64,000 nucleotides of DNA from Gammaproteobacteria bacterium (GCA_017577615.1 PKRE01000005.1:178847-242846); one strand, 5' to 3'; positions 54,677-64,000 are shown, numbered from the stretch's first letter. Numbers and translations are program-made. Notes: generated by a model not told the origin, from the sequence alone.

Positions 54677-55597
54677 CGCCAGAATCTTTCTGGCAAGCGC
54701 GGCGTCGCGCTCCATCTGCTCCACGAGCGCATCGAGCGTGGGAAACCACTGCTCGTCGCGCAAGCGCGCGATGAAATCGACGTGCAAGTACTTGCGATAA
54801 AGGTCGCCCTCGAAATCGAACACGTGCGCCTCGAGCAGGAATTCCCCGCCGTTCACGACCGGCCGCGTGCCGAGGCTCGCGACCGCCGGCGCATTCTGTA
54901 GCGGGCCGCCCGAGACGCGCACCGCAAATACACCCTTGAGCGGCGTCGCGCGCCGATGCAAGCGCAGATTGGCAGTCGGAAATCCTAGGGTCCGCCCCAG
55001 TTTTCCGCCGTGCACGACCTTGCCGGTCATCCGATACGGCCGACCGAGCAAACGCGCAGCGCCGGCAAGATCGCCGCTGGCAAGCATCTCGCGAATACGC
55101 GAGCTGCTGACACGCTCGCCGTCGACCGAGTACGGCGGCACTTGCGTGACCCCAAAGCCGTGACGCTCGCCGACACGCGCCAGCAGCTCGAAATCGCCTT
55201 TCAGGTCACAACCGAATCTGAAGTCATGACCGACGACAACGTGCCGTGCACCCAGCGCCTCGACGAGCACGCGCTCGATGAACGCCTCCGGCGCCATCGA
55301 ACGCAGCCGCTCGTCGAAACGCGCACACACGAAGCGCTCCACGCCATAAGCGCGCAACGCGTCGACCTTCTCGCGAAATCGTGTCAAGCGCGCTGGCGGG
55401 TCGTCTTTCGCGAAGAACTCCCGAGGAATCGGCTCGAACGACAAGACCGTGGCAGGCATGCCGTAGTCGGCGGCTCGTTCGCGCACGATGCGAATCATTT
55501 CCTGGTGTCCGCGATGGACGCCGTCGAAAGCGCCGACAGTGAGTACGCATCCCCGGTGCCGCAAGCGCAGGTTGTGTAGGCCTCGAATCACTTCCAT
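54668..55597 (-). CDS. ribF: Bifunctional riboflavin kinase / FAD synthetase
   Basis: Makes FMN and FAD; 309 residues from ATG 55597. The N-terminal FAD synthetase domain has TVGAFDGVHRGHQEMI and GHDFRFGCDLKGD; SSSRIREML follows. The C-terminal kinase domain has GKVVHGGKLGRTLGFPTANL. It lies between murJ and ileS on the same strand. The stop codon is inside the repeat arm described for the spacer. Confidence 0.96.
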   Translation of the reverse strand: MEVIRGLHNLRLRHRGCVLTVGAFDGVHRGHQEMIRIVRERAADYGMPATVLSFEPIPREFFAKDDPPARLTRFREKVDALRAYGVERFVCARFDERLRSMAPEAFIERVLVEALGARHVVVGHDFRFGCDLKGDFELLARVGERHGFGVTQVPPYSVDGERVSSSRIREMLASGDLAGAARLLGRPYRMTGKVVHGGKLGRTLGFPTANLRLHRRATPLKGVFAVRVSGGPLQNAPAVASLGTRPVVNGGEFLLEAHVFDFEGDLYRKYLHVDFIARLRDEQWFPTLDALVEQMERDAALARKILASS

Positions 55598-55661
55598 CGC
55601 GGCCCGCGCTCCCAACCGCCGACCGGAAAAGCGACATTATAGGAGACTTGCCCGATCATGC

Positions 55662-57263
55662 TCATGCGTTCGGAGAGCTCGCAGCCGCGCCCACGACCGA
55701 CTGCACCTTGAACTGCTGAAGACGCACACCGAGCCCGAACAGCACAGCGAAGTAAAGCGCGCCGCCGCCCACGACCAGCCCGCCGAGCCAGACGATGCGC
55801 TCCATGGTCGAAGCATCCAGCCAATCCTGCAGCGTGCCCGAGCACCACAGCAGAAACGCCGCCATCGCAGCGCTGGCGAGCGCGATCTTGACGAGCAGCG
55901 CAATGCCTCCCGGATGACGATGCAGGATCTGCTTGCGCCGCAGTCCCAAATAGAGCCAGCCGGCGTTGAACATCGCGCCGACGCCATTGGTGAGGGCCAG
56001 CAATGCATGCGCGCCTTGCGACTTGAGCGAGCCGGTCGCGGCCAGCGCAGACACCACGATCAAGTTGAGCGCCATCGTCAGCCCGAGCGCGCGCATCGCG
56101 ACCTTGACCGGCCCCTTCGTGTCCTGCCGCGCGTAATAGCCCGGCGCAAGCACCTTGATCAGGCTCCATCCAAGCAGCGCAAACGAATAGGCCATCAAGG
56201 CGATCTGCGTCATCTCGACGTCGAACGCCGTGAACTCGCGACGGTGATACATCGTGACCGTGAGCGGTCCTGCGATCACAAACAAAGCAACCGATGCGGG
56301 AATGACGATCAAGCACACGAGCCGCACCGCCCACGAGAGCGTCGCGGAAAACTCGTCGGCGGACTTCTGCGCATGCTGAGCGGACAGGCTCGGCAGAATC
56401 ACCGTGGCGAGCGCGATGCTGAAGACGCCGAGCGGGAACTCGACGAGCCGATCGGCGAGATACAGCCAAGTCATGCTGCCGTCGAGCAACAGCGAAGCGA
56501 TGATGGTGCTGATGATGATGCTGAGCTGCCCCATCGACGAGCCCACAATTGCAGGGCCCATGAGGCGCGCAATCCTGCGCACGGCCTCGTGCCCGAGATC
56601 CCATCTGGGCCGGCGCACGACACCGAGCCTCAGCAAGGACGGCACGAGCATGGCGAGCTGCACGATGCCGCCGACGAAGACACCCACTGCAAGCGCCACC
56701 ACCGGCTGCTCGAAATACGGTGACAGCCACACCGCAAACACGATCATCACCAGGTTGAGCGCAACGGAGGTCAGCGCAGGCAGCGCAAACTGCTTGTAGC
56801 TGTTGAGCACACCGCCCGCGAGCGCCGTCAGCGAGACGAAGAGCACGTAAGGAAACGTCCACCGCAGCATCTCGACCGCGAGCGGAAACTGCCCTTCGTC
56901 CTTCGTCGCAAAACCCGGCGCAGTGATCAGCACGATGATCGGCGCCGCAATCACGCCGATCGCCGAGATCGCGACCAGCAACAGACCGAGCGTGCCTGCG
57001 ACGGCATCGACCAGCCCGCGAACCTCATCGGTCGAGCGCGTGGTCCGGTACTCCGAGACCACCGGCACGAACGCCTGCGAGAACGCCCCTTCCGCAAACA
57101 GCCGCCGCAGCAGATTGGGGATCTGATTGACGAGCACGAACACCTCGAGCGCTGCCGCGGGCACCATCGAGGCATATGCCACGTCCCGCGCCAGCCCCGT
57201 CACGCGCGACAAGAACGTCGTCAGACCGACGACGAGCGTGCTTCGGAAGTAGCCCCGGCTCAT
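55662..57263 (-). CDS. murJ: Lipid II flippase MurJ
   Basis: Inner-membrane flippase for peptidoglycan precursors, 533 residues and about 14 helices. The N terminus (STLVVGLTTFLSRVTGLARDVAYA) and PNLLRRLFAEGAFSQAFVPV are typical, with the functional Arg residues in SRVTGLARD and LLRRLF. It is upstream of ribF on the same strand with 64 bp between. Confidence 0.96.
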   Translation of the reverse strand: MSRGYFRSTLVVGLTTFLSRVTGLARDVAYASMVPAAALEVFVLVNQIPNLLRRLFAEGAFSQAFVPVVSEYRTTRSTDEVRGLVDAVAGTLGLLLVAISAIGVIAAPIIVLITAPGFATKDEGQFPLAVEMLRWTFPYVLFVSLTALAGGVLNSYKQFALPALTSVALNLVMIVFAVWLSPYFEQPVVALAVGVFVGGIVQLAMLVPSLLRLGVVRRPRWDLGHEAVRRIARLMGPAIVGSSMGQLSIIISTIIASLLLDGSMTWLYLADRLVEFPLGVFSIALATVILPSLSAQHAQKSADEFSATLSWAVRLVCLIVIPASVALFVIAGPLTVTMYHRREFTAFDVEMTQIALMAYSFALLGWSLIKVLAPGYYARQDTKGPVKVAMRALGLTMALNLIVVSALAATGSLKSQGAHALLALTNGVGAMFNAGWLYLGLRRKQILHRHPGGIALLVKIALASAAMAAFLLWCSGTLQDWLDASTMERIVWLGGLVVGGGALYFAVLFGLGVRLQQFKVQSVVGAAASSPNA

Positions 57264-57333
57264 GCGACGCAGCTCGAGCGGGCCGGATACAGGCGAGATG
57301 AGTCATTCATGGGGTGCGAATGGTATGTGAAAG

Positions 57334-57382
57334 GAGGCTGTGGGCTGTAGGCTGGGGGCCATGGGCTAGGGGCTGGAGGATG
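57334..57382. repeat. Degenerate 7-nt tandem repeat, best-preserved array
   Basis: Seven units in register: GAGGCTG, TGGGCTG, TAGGCTG, GGGGCCA, TGGGCTA, GGGGCTG, GAGGATG. Consensus close to KRGGCTG. It lies in the murJ-rpsT spacer. Confidence 0.8.
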
Positions 57383-57614
57383 GACGCGAACGGCACCGCG
57401 CAGATCACGCCGTTCGCCCCGCAACGCGAAGAACACGTTAAGAACACGCCTGCTCCGAGCCCAAGCCGCCCCGCGCAACCGTTTTCTCACCGCGAATGCG
57501 CAAGGCAAGGAACCTTCCCGGCGAAGCGGGGCGCAGCGACGAGGATCGCAACGAGGCACGGATCGAGGTCGGACCTTTCCCGCGAAGGCGGGGCGCGGCT
57601 GAGAACTGAAGTGC

Positions 57615-57648
57615 CCCTCCCCCGCGAGCGACGCGAAGCGGGGGAGGG
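57615..57648. repeat. REP-like palindrome (third copy)
   Basis: CCCTCCCCCGC (57615-57625) pairs perfectly with GCGGGGGAGGG (57638-57648) across a 12-nt loop. Same stem as at 41402. A further partial form occurs near 59283 (CTCCCCCGCTCAGCGAGGGG). Confidence 0.75.
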
Positions 57649-57723
57649 ACGGGGAGGGGGCTCTTGCGTTCAGGTACGCGCGTCGGCACAATTCGCGGCT
57701 CTTTTCTGCGAGCGTGTGATTCT

Positions 57724-57999
57724 GTGGCCAACATCAAGTCATCCGAAAAACGTGCACGTCAAAACGTCAAGCGCCGTGCCCACAACATGGCACTGCGTTC
57801 GCGCCTGCGCACGGCGATCAAGAGCGTCGTGAAAGCCGTCAATACGGGTGATAAGGAGCTGGCCCTTGCGAAGTTCAGGGCAGCCGTCCCGATCATCGAC
57901 TCGATGGTCAACAAGGGCATCATCCACCGTAACAAGGCGGCTCGTCACAAGAGCAAGCTCAACGCGCGCGTGAAGCAACTGTTCGTCGGCCAGAACTAG
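57724..57999 (+). CDS. rpsT: 30S ribosomal protein S20
   Basis: Primary 16S rRNA-binding protein of the small subunit, 91 residues, strongly basic. GTG start at 57724 gives the conserved (M)ANIKSSEKRARQN; SMVNKGIIHRNKAARHKSKL is typical. The frame extends upstream but without S20 sequence. A strong terminator follows 22 bp downstream. Non-ATG starts of rpsT are known from E. coli (UUG), where they take part in autoregulation. Confidence 0.97.
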   Translation: MANIKSSEKRARQNVKRRAHNMALRSRLRTAIKSVVKAVNTGDKELALAKFRAAVPIIDSMVNKGIIHRNKAARHKSKLNARVKQLFVGQN

Positions 58000-58021
58000 G
58001 CCACCACTGTTGCCGCGCACG

Positions 58022-58048
58022 AAAAAGCCGGGGTTTCCCGGCTTTTTT
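58022..58048. terminator. Rho-independent terminator behind rpsT
   Basis: GCCGGG (58027-58032) and CCCGGC (58037-58042) with a GTTT loop, flanked by an A-run (58022-58026) and a T-run (58043-58048). It could work in both directions. Confidence 0.9.
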
Positions 58049-58191
58049 GTTTCCTCAGACCTCAGAACTGAACACCGCCGGGAGGCAGACTTCGTATCGA
58101 GGAGTCTGTGTGCACCTGACACGCGCGCGTCCTAACGCCCCGCTACTTGAGCCGCCGCGGACGGCCTTGTGTCGATAGCCTCCCCGCCCCG

Positions 58192-59214
58192 CTATTCCGC
58201 AGCAGCCATCTCTTCCAGCCGCCTCATCAAGTCCTTGCAAAGCTGCTCCGTACCCTGACCGGTGAGCCCCGAGATGCGGTACACCGGGCCCTTCCACTGC
58301 AATCGGCGCACGATATCCTCGCAGTGTCGGTCGGCTTCCTCCGGCGGCAACAGATCCACCTTGTTCAGCACGAGCCAACGCTCCTTATGCGCGAGCTCGG
58401 CGCTGAACTTCTCGAGCTCTGCGACGATCGCCTTCGCGTCTTTCACCGGATCGGCCTCCGGATCGAGCGGCGCGATATCGAGCAAATGCAGGAGAATGCG
58501 CGTGCGCTGCAGGTGCTTCAGGAAGCGAATTCCGAGCCCGGCACCTTCCGCGGCACCTTCGATGAGACCCGGGATGTCCGCCATCACGAAGCTTCGGTGC
58601 AGACCGACCGACACGACACCGAGATTCGGATAGAGCGTCGTGAAGGGATAGTCCGCCACCTTGGGCCGCGCGGCCGAGACCGCACGAATGAGCGTCGACT
58701 TACCCGCGTTCGGCATCCCGAGCAGGCCCACATCCGCCATCACCTTGAGCTCTAGCCGCAGCTCCCGCTTCTCGCCCGGTAAACCGGGCATGGCCTTGCG
58801 CGGAGCGCGATTGGTGCTGCTCTTGAAGCGCGTGTTCCCCCATCCGCCCTTTCCACCGCGGGCGACGAGCACTTTCTGCCCGTGCTCGGTCAGATCGCCC
58901 AGCTCCTCCTCCGTGTCGGCATCGACGATCACGGTGCCGATCGGGACGGGGATGAGCAGGTCCTTGCCGCTCGCGCCGGTGCATTCGCGGCTCCCGCCGG
59001 GCGCACCGTCCTGCGCACGAAAGGTGCGACGAAAACGAAAATCCGCCAGCGTGTTGATGCCTTCCTGACCGACGAGATAGACATCCCCGCCTTTGCCACC
59101 GTCGCCGCCGTCCGGGCCGCCAAAGGGAATGAATTTTTCGCGACGAAAGCTCACCGCGCCGCGTCCCCCATGACCGGCTTGCACTATGATGATGGCTTCG
59201 TCGACGAAACGCAT
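58192..59214 (-). CDS. obgE: GTPase ObgE/CgtA
   Basis: Ribosome-assembly and stress GTPase, 340 residues. The Gly-rich Obg fold is N-terminal (GHGGRGAVSFRREKFIPFGGP, GGKGGDVYLVG), then the G domain with G1 GMPNAGKST, the switch region VADYPFTTLYPNLG, DIPGLIEGAAEGAGLG and NKVDLL. The C terminus is short, as in many proteobacteria. It is downstream of rpmA, with a hairpin in between. Confidence 0.97.
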   Translation of the reverse strand: MRFVDEAIIIVQAGHGGRGAVSFRREKFIPFGGPDGGDGGKGGDVYLVGQEGINTLADFRFRRTFRAQDGAPGGSRECTGASGKDLLIPVPIGTVIVDADTEEELGDLTEHGQKVLVARGGKGGWGNTRFKSSTNRAPRKAMPGLPGEKRELRLELKVMADVGLLGMPNAGKSTLIRAVSAARPKVADYPFTTLYPNLGVVSVGLHRSFVMADIPGLIEGAAEGAGLGIRFLKHLQRTRILLHLLDIAPLDPEADPVKDAKAIVAELEKFSAELAHKERWLVLNKVDLLPPEEADRHCEDIVRRLQWKGPVYRISGLTGQGTEQLCKDLMRRLEEMAAAE

Positions 59215-59250
59215 TGGTCGTGACGTAGTAAATCGGCGCCACCAACGAAA

Positions 59251-59272
59251 AGCCCCGGGCGAGCCGGGGCTT
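59251..59272 (-). terminator. Hairpin terminator or attenuator between rpmA and obgE
   Basis: On the minus strand AGCCCCGG pairs with CCGGGGCT over a 5-nt loop and is followed by TTTT. Since obgE is usually co-transcribed with rplU-rpmA, this may attenuate rather than end transcription, lowering ObgE relative to the ribosomal proteins. Confidence 0.75.
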
Positions 59273-59310
59273 CTTCGTCCGCTCCCCCGCTCAGCGAGGG
59301 GTAGTGGATC

Positions 59311-59568
59311 TTACTCGGCGATCACGCTCACGTACGTGCGCTGATCCGGCCCCTTCTTGTGGAACTGCACGCGCCCGTTTGCCTTGGCATAGAGCGTGTG
59401 GTCAGTGCCACAGCCGACATTGTCGCCGGGGCGATAAACCGTGCCGCGCTGGCGCACGATGATGTTGCCGGCGAGCACGTACTCACCGCCGAACTTCTTG
59501 ATACCCAGTCGTTTTGAATGTGAATCGCGGCCGTTCTTAGTGCTGCCGCCTGCCTTTTTGTGTGCCAT
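59311..59568 (-). CDS. rpmA: 50S ribosomal protein L27
   Basis: Large-subunit protein near the peptidyl-transferase centre, 85 residues. Starts MAHKKAGGSTKNGRDSHSKR and includes GNIIVRQRGTVYRPGDNVG, both family-typical. It lies between rplU and obgE on the minus strand; the spacer to rplU contains 7-nt repeats. Confidence 0.98.
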   Translation of the reverse strand: MAHKKAGGSTKNGRDSHSKRLGIKKFGGEYVLAGNIIVRQRGTVYRPGDNVGCGTDHTLYAKANGRVQFHKKGPDQRTYVSVIAE

Positions 59569-59587
59569 GACAATTCCCTCGAAATTC

Positions 59588-59662
59588 GTGACCCGTGATC
59601 CGTGACGCTAAGCGCGCAGGGCGGACTTCCTCTAAGTCACGACCCGCAAATCACGAATCAGT
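59588..59662. repeat. Two opposed 7-nt repeat arms in the rplU-rpmA spacer
   Basis: Left arm GTGACCC (59588), GTGATCC, GTGACGC. Right arm AGTCACG (59635), ACCCGCA, AATCACG, AATCAGT, which is the same kind of repeat in inverse orientation. They almost fill the 97-bp spacer inside a ribosomal protein operon. Confidence 0.7.
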
Positions 59663-59665
59663 TCC

Positions 59666-59977
59666 TCAGGCGCTAATGCTCGTGATCTTGATCTCGGTGT
59701 ACTGCTGACGATGCGTACCCTGGCGCAGGTAGTGCTTGCGCCGGCGAAACTTGACGATCGTCTTCTTCTCGCCCTTGCCATGGCCCTGCACGGTCGCCAC
59801 GACCTTGCCGCCTTCCAAGTAGGGCGAGCCGACCTTCACTTGGTCGCCTTTACCGACGAGCAAGACCTTGTCGAACTCGACGCTTGCACCGACCTCGGCC
59901 GCGAGCTTCTCGACCCGCAAGACCGAGCCTTCGCTGACACGATACTGCTTTCCACCCGTGGCGATTACGGCGTACAT
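59666..59977 (-). CDS. rplU: 50S ribosomal protein L21
   Basis: 23S rRNA-binding protein, 103 residues from ATG 59977 (MYAVIATGGKQYRVSEGS). KKTIVKFRRRKHYLRQGTHR near the C terminus is typical. First gene of rplU-rpmA-obgE, divergent from ispB as in most gammaproteobacteria. Confidence 0.98.
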   Translation of the reverse strand: MYAVIATGGKQYRVSEGSVLRVEKLAAEVGASVEFDKVLLVGKGDQVKVGSPYLEGGKVVATVQGHGKGEKKTIVKFRRRKHYLRQGTHRQQYTEIKITSISA

Positions 59978-60281
59978 GATCTCACGAAACTCCAACGTGC
60001 CGGGAGCCGACCGGCATAAAAGGGCGTGAAGTGTACGGAGCCGCTGCGTGCCTGGCAAGGCCAGCCGCCCAGCGGCTGCTGCTGGCTGCGTTCAGATACG
60101 ACGGGTGCCTGATCTTGCCATAGCTCCCAGCATCCGCTGGCCGCAGTCCCGCTACCCCGCGCGCCCTCGCCTCTCACCTAGCCCATTGGCTCCAATTCGT
60201 AACCGTGGCCCAGAAAGGTGTAGCCCCAACACGACATCCGTTACCATGTCGCTTTGACCCTGTTCCGATACTTCTTTCTTG
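59978..60281. other. Divergent spacer between rplU and ispB
   Basis: 304 bp without a gene. Short frames here have no family features. It must carry the two divergent promoters; I could not identify convincing -10/-35 pairs. No repeat array is evident apart from weak 7-nt periodicity near 60165-60195. Confidence 0.5.
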
Positions 60282-61250
60282 ATGAGCTTCGAGTCCGTCA
60301 AAGCGCTGGTCGGCGACGACCTGCAAGAGGTTGATCGTGTCATTCGGCAGCGTCTTGCCAGCGACGTGGTCCTGATCAATCAGGTCGCCGAATACATCAT
60401 TGGTGCAGGCGGCAAGCGCCTGCGTCCACTCGTCGTCGTCGTGGTCGCGCGCGCTTGCGGCGCCAAGGACCTGCGTCACGCCGAGGCTGCCGCCATCATC
60501 GAGTTCATTCACACCGCCACGCTCCTTCACGACGACGTCGTCGACGGCTCGAAGCTGCGCCGCGGTCGAGACACCGCCAACGAAATATGGGGCAGCGAAG
60601 CGAGCGTGCTCGTCGGCGATTATGTGTACTCCCGCTCGTTCGAGATGATGGTGGCCCTGGGCAGCATGCGGATCATGGAAGTCATGGCGAGCGCCACCAA
60701 CCGCATCGCCGAAGGTGAGGTGCTCCAGCTCATGAATACCCATGATCCGGATACGACTGAGGAGCGCTACTTCGACGTCATCTACCGCAAGACCGCGAAG
60801 CTGTTCGAGGCCGGTGCCCAGATCGCCGCCATCATGGCCAATGCCTCCCCTGCCCTCGAGGCCGCCATGGCCCGTTACGGCAAGCATCTCGGCATCGCCT
60901 TCCAGCTCGTCGACGATGTCCTCGATTACCGCTCAGACCGCGCCGAGCTCGGCAAGAACCTCGGCGACGACCTCGCGGAAGGCAAGCCGACGCTGCCCCT
61001 CATCTACGCCCTGCGGCACGCCAACGAATCCCAACGCGCCATCATCCGCCGGAGCATCGAGCAGGGATCCATCGAAGCGCTGGCAGAAATCACCGCCGCA
61101 ATTGAATCGACCGGAGGCCTTGCGTACACTGCGCGCCTCGCGCGGCGGGAGGCCGACCTGGCGATCGAGGCCCTCGCGCCCCTGCCGGAATCCCCGTACA
61201 AGCAGGCCCTGCGCGAGCTCGCGAATTTCGCCGTCGATCGCACACATTAA
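60282..61250 (+). CDS. ispB: Octaprenyl diphosphate synthase
   Basis: Makes the polyprenyl side chain of ubiquinone; 322 residues from ATG 60282. The two Asp-rich motifs of trans-prenyltransferases are LLHDDVVD and QLVDDVLDY; GGKRLRPL binds IPP. Side-chain length (octa- versus other) cannot be read from sequence. IPP and DMAPP come from the MEP pathway ending in IspH, encoded at 50 kb. Confidence 0.95.
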   Translation: MSFESVKALVGDDLQEVDRVIRQRLASDVVLINQVAEYIIGAGGKRLRPLVVVVVARACGAKDLRHAEAAAIIEFIHTATLLHDDVVDGSKLRRGRDTANEIWGSEASVLVGDYVYSRSFEMMVALGSMRIMEVMASATNRIAEGEVLQLMNTHDPDTTEERYFDVIYRKTAKLFEAGAQIAAIMANASPALEAAMARYGKHLGIAFQLVDDVLDYRSDRAELGKNLGDDLAEGKPTLPLIYALRHANESQRAIIRRSIEQGSIEALAEITAAIESTGGLAYTARLARREADLAIEALAPLPESPYKQALRELANFAVDRTH

Positions 61251-61323
61251 GAGTTAAGAGGTGCCCGGCTCGGAGTCGGTGCGGTCAGCCACCGCCAGCC
61301 TCCGCCCACCTTCCACACCAGCT

Positions 61324-62619
<1,296 letters not shown>

Positions 62620-62629
62620 GATCGCTGAC

Positions 62630-63028
62630 CTATTTCACCTTCCGCCGATTCAAGATCGCTTGAGCGGCAAAGAGATCCGAGGCAGCGCCCCGCCAACTCT
62701 CATTTGCACACGCCGACGCCACGACGTTGTTGCCCTGCCCAGAGCTGGGACTGCTCGCACTCACCCGCACCGATTGCTGGTAGGCAAGGACATCTTCAAG
62801 TGAATAGTAGATTCGCTGCCGCGAATACATGTGATAGGCGATCCGCTCTCGCTTACGCTCTCGTCGAACTGTAAACACTGAACAACCTAAGAGCTCCGCT
62901 ACCTCGTGCTCCGTCAGGAGTCGTCCAGGCCTGTGCCGCTGTAGCGGGGCCACAGTAGTAGTCTCTCTGCCGCTGGATTGATCGACGCCCTCCTCCACAT
63001 AGTGGCTGCGGGCAGAAGAACCAGACAT
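62630..63028 (-). CDS. Small helix-turn-helix protein, excisionase-like
   Basis: A 132-residue protein from ATG 63028, with GGAG 8 nt upstream. The middle (about 36-85) is a MerR/Xis-type winged helix: LLTEHEVAELLGCSVFTVRRE followed by IYYSLEDVLAYQQS. The flanks look disordered. Its position 10 bp upstream of the integrase on the same strand fits an excisionase or directionality factor; a plain regulator is the alternative. Confidence 0.75.
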   Translation of the reverse strand: MSGSSARSHYVEEGVDQSSGRETTTVAPLQRHRPGRLLTEHEVAELLGCSVFTVRRERKRERIAYHMYSRQRIYYSLEDVLAYQQSVRVSASSPSSGQGNNVVASACANESWRGAASDLFAAQAILNRRKVK

Positions 63029-63215
63029 TGCGATCACTCCGTCTTCTCGTGATGCAATCAGGATCTCTTGAGATTCTTCGTTTGCCTAGAGTTTTTGCCT
63101 TGAACGCGTCCTTGACCGCTGCACCGCGCCCAAGTGCACGTTCAATTCAGAGCGAAATCCGCAGATTTCTACGACTAATTCTTCATTCACCAGAAATTTC
63201 CGTACTATTCTACGG

Positions 63216-63231
63216 CGTCAAATCATTGACG
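63216..63231. promoter_or_regulatory. Small palindrome before an interrupted gene
   Basis: CGTCAA (63216-63221) and TTGACG (63226-63231) with a 4-bp centre, immediately before the GAGGAG ribosome site of the interrupted gene. Possible operator. Confidence 0.35.
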
Positions 63232-63242
63232 AGGAGAAGACT

Positions 63243-63268
63243 GTGACAACACTGCGCAATGCCTTCCG
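63243..63268 (+). pseudogene. 5' remnant of a gene interrupted by the IS21-family element
   Basis: GAGGAG (63231-63236) is followed at good spacing by GTG (63243) and the codons for MTTLRNAF, after which the IS end begins (63269). The frame running on into the IS is not meaningful. The gene is divergent from the HTH gene, in the position where an element gene would be expected. Its remainder should lie beyond the IS, outside the window. Confidence 0.5.
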
Positions 63269-64000
63269 TGTCAGCGCCGAAGTAAAACTGACCCACCCCC
63301 GCCGAAGTAATTTTGACCCCCCTGGGCGAGGATGGCGGCTTTTTTTGAGCCGTCGAGATGTTGACCCAGGAGCAAGCGGTGGAGATCAAGGTTTTAGAAC
63401 GACAAGGGCGCTCGATTCGGCAGATCATGCGAGAGACCGGGTTGTCGCGTAACACAGTGCGCAAGTACCTGCGTGGTGCGGTGAAGGTGCAGTACGGGCC
63501 GCGCGAAGCGAGGCCCTGCAAGCTCGATCCCTTCAAGCCCCATCTGCTCGAGCGCATCGAGCAGGCGCGTCCAGACTGGATTCCGGCGACGGTCTTGCTG
63601 CGCGAGATCCAAGCGGCGGGCTACACCGGCGGGATCAGCCAGCTCAAGGCATATATCCGCCCATTCAAGGCGGTTCGTGCCGATCCGGTCGTACGGTTTG
63701 AGACCGAGCCGGGCCTGCAGATGCAGGCGGACTTCACGACGATCCGTCGCGGGCGCGATCGCTTGCTCGCATTCGTCGCCACGCTCGGCTACAGCCGAGC
63801 GACCTTCGTTCGGTTCACGGACTCGGAGCGGTTCGAGGACTGGCGCGATGGGCTCATCGCGGCCTTCGAGTACTTCGGCGGTGTGCCGCGCCAAGTGCTG
63901 TTCGACAACACCAAGACGGTGATCCTCAAGCGCGATGCCTACGGGCCGGAGCTGCATCGCTGGCATGCCGGCATGCTCGAGGTGGCTCACGAGTATGGCT
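63269..64000 (+). mobile_element. IS21-family insertion sequence (left part)
   Basis: The left end begins TGTCAGCG at 63269. Two similar internal repeats follow, GCCGAAGTAAAACTGACCC (63276-63294) and GCCGAAGTAATTTTGACCC (63301-63319), the multiple terminal repeats typical of IS21. istA starts at 63358. istB and the right end are outside the window. Confidence 0.88.
63358..64000 (+). CDS. istA: IS21-family transposase IstA (3' end outside window)
   Basis: 214 codons are visible from ATG 63358. N-terminal helix-turn-helix (RSIRQIMRETGLSRNTVRKYL, about 19-39), then the start of the DDE catalytic core with the first Asp in LQMQADFTTIRRG and the second in VLFDNTKTVI. The third acidic residue is beyond the window. 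It needs the ATPase IstB, not in view. Confidence 0.92.
   Translation, partial: MLTQEQAVEIKVLERQGRSIRQIMRETGLSRNTVRKYLRGAVKVQYGPREARPCKLDPFKPHLLERIEQARPDWIPATVLLREIQAAGYTGGISQLKAYIRPFKAVRADPVVRFETEPGLQMQADFTTIRRGRDRLLAFVATLGYSRATFVRFTDSERFEDWRDGLIAAFEYFGGVPRQVLFDNTKTVILKRDAYGPELHRWHAGMLEVAHEYG

Larger units (their letters stand above)
57264..57723. other. Repeat-rich divergent spacer between murJ and rpsT
   Basis: A 460-bp region without a credible gene. It contains a clear 7-nt repeat array (57334-57382) and a REP-like palindrome (57615-57648). Promoters for murJ and rpsT must lie here but were not identified. The stretch 57430-57600 shows nothing recognisable. Confidence 0.6.

Overview
The window is high-GC chromosomal DNA from a gammaproteobacterium. 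The backbone order (dcd, apbC, metG, rnfABCDGE, nth, DUF1841; ispH, lspA, ileS, ribF, murJ, rpsT, obgE, rpmA, rplU, ispB; DUF2066/purM-purN/DUF3108) is the one known from Pseudomonas and Xanthomonas relatives. The lipoyl-carrying Lpd next to aceE-aceF points towards the Xanthomonadales/Nevskiales side. I cannot name a genus from sequence alone.

Layout. 1-4.1 kb: DUF2066 protein diverging from purM-purN-DUF3108, then dcd. 4.4-10.5 kb: apbC, then a HEAT-repeat/Ser-Thr kinase fusion followed by two PilT-type ATPases. 10.6-18.8 kb: metG, a tight rnfABCDGE-nth operon and DUF1841. 18.9-24.5 kb: class I fumarase, a small exported protein, a CheY plus CheZ-like pair, a MAPEG protein with beta-carbonic anhydrase, and phenylalanine hydroxylase. 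24.7-27.9 kb: porin, then ECF sigma, zinc anti-sigma and a lipoprotein subtilase coupled by 4-bp overlaps. 28-37.7 kb: zinc alcohol dehydrogenase, VanZ-fold protein, quinone oxidoreductase and the pyruvate dehydrogenase genes lpdA-aceF-aceE. 38-43 kb: M17 aminopeptidase, pyrC, rnt, grxD, DUF1289 and nadC. 43-50 kb: a GAF-PAS-PAS-GGDEF-EAL protein, a CDF metal exporter, a lone FimT-like pilin, a Fur/Irr-like regulator, tRNA-Thr, a DUF374 acyltransferase and a PilV-like pilin. 50-61.3 kb: ispH through ispB. 61.3 kb to the end: an integrative element in the 3' end of tRNA-Pro (integrase, small HTH protein), itself split by an IS21-family insertion that runs off the window.

Most genes are ordinary housekeeping. 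The parts that stand out are: (i) short degenerate repeats with a 7-nt period in many intergenic spacers, several starting exactly at the TAG stop codon of the gene before them; (ii) an Rnf operon whose RnfA lacks both, and RnfE one of two, cysteines that normally hold the intramembrane iron-sulfur cluster; (iii) a sigma/anti-sigma/subtilase module in which the periplasmic part of the anti-sigma factor resembles the protease propeptide, while the protease seems to lack its oxyanion-hole Asn; (iv) the HEAT-kinase next to two retraction ATPases; (v) a minor-pilin locus that looks reduced and rearranged. All coordinates and motifs were read by eye; no database search was possible.
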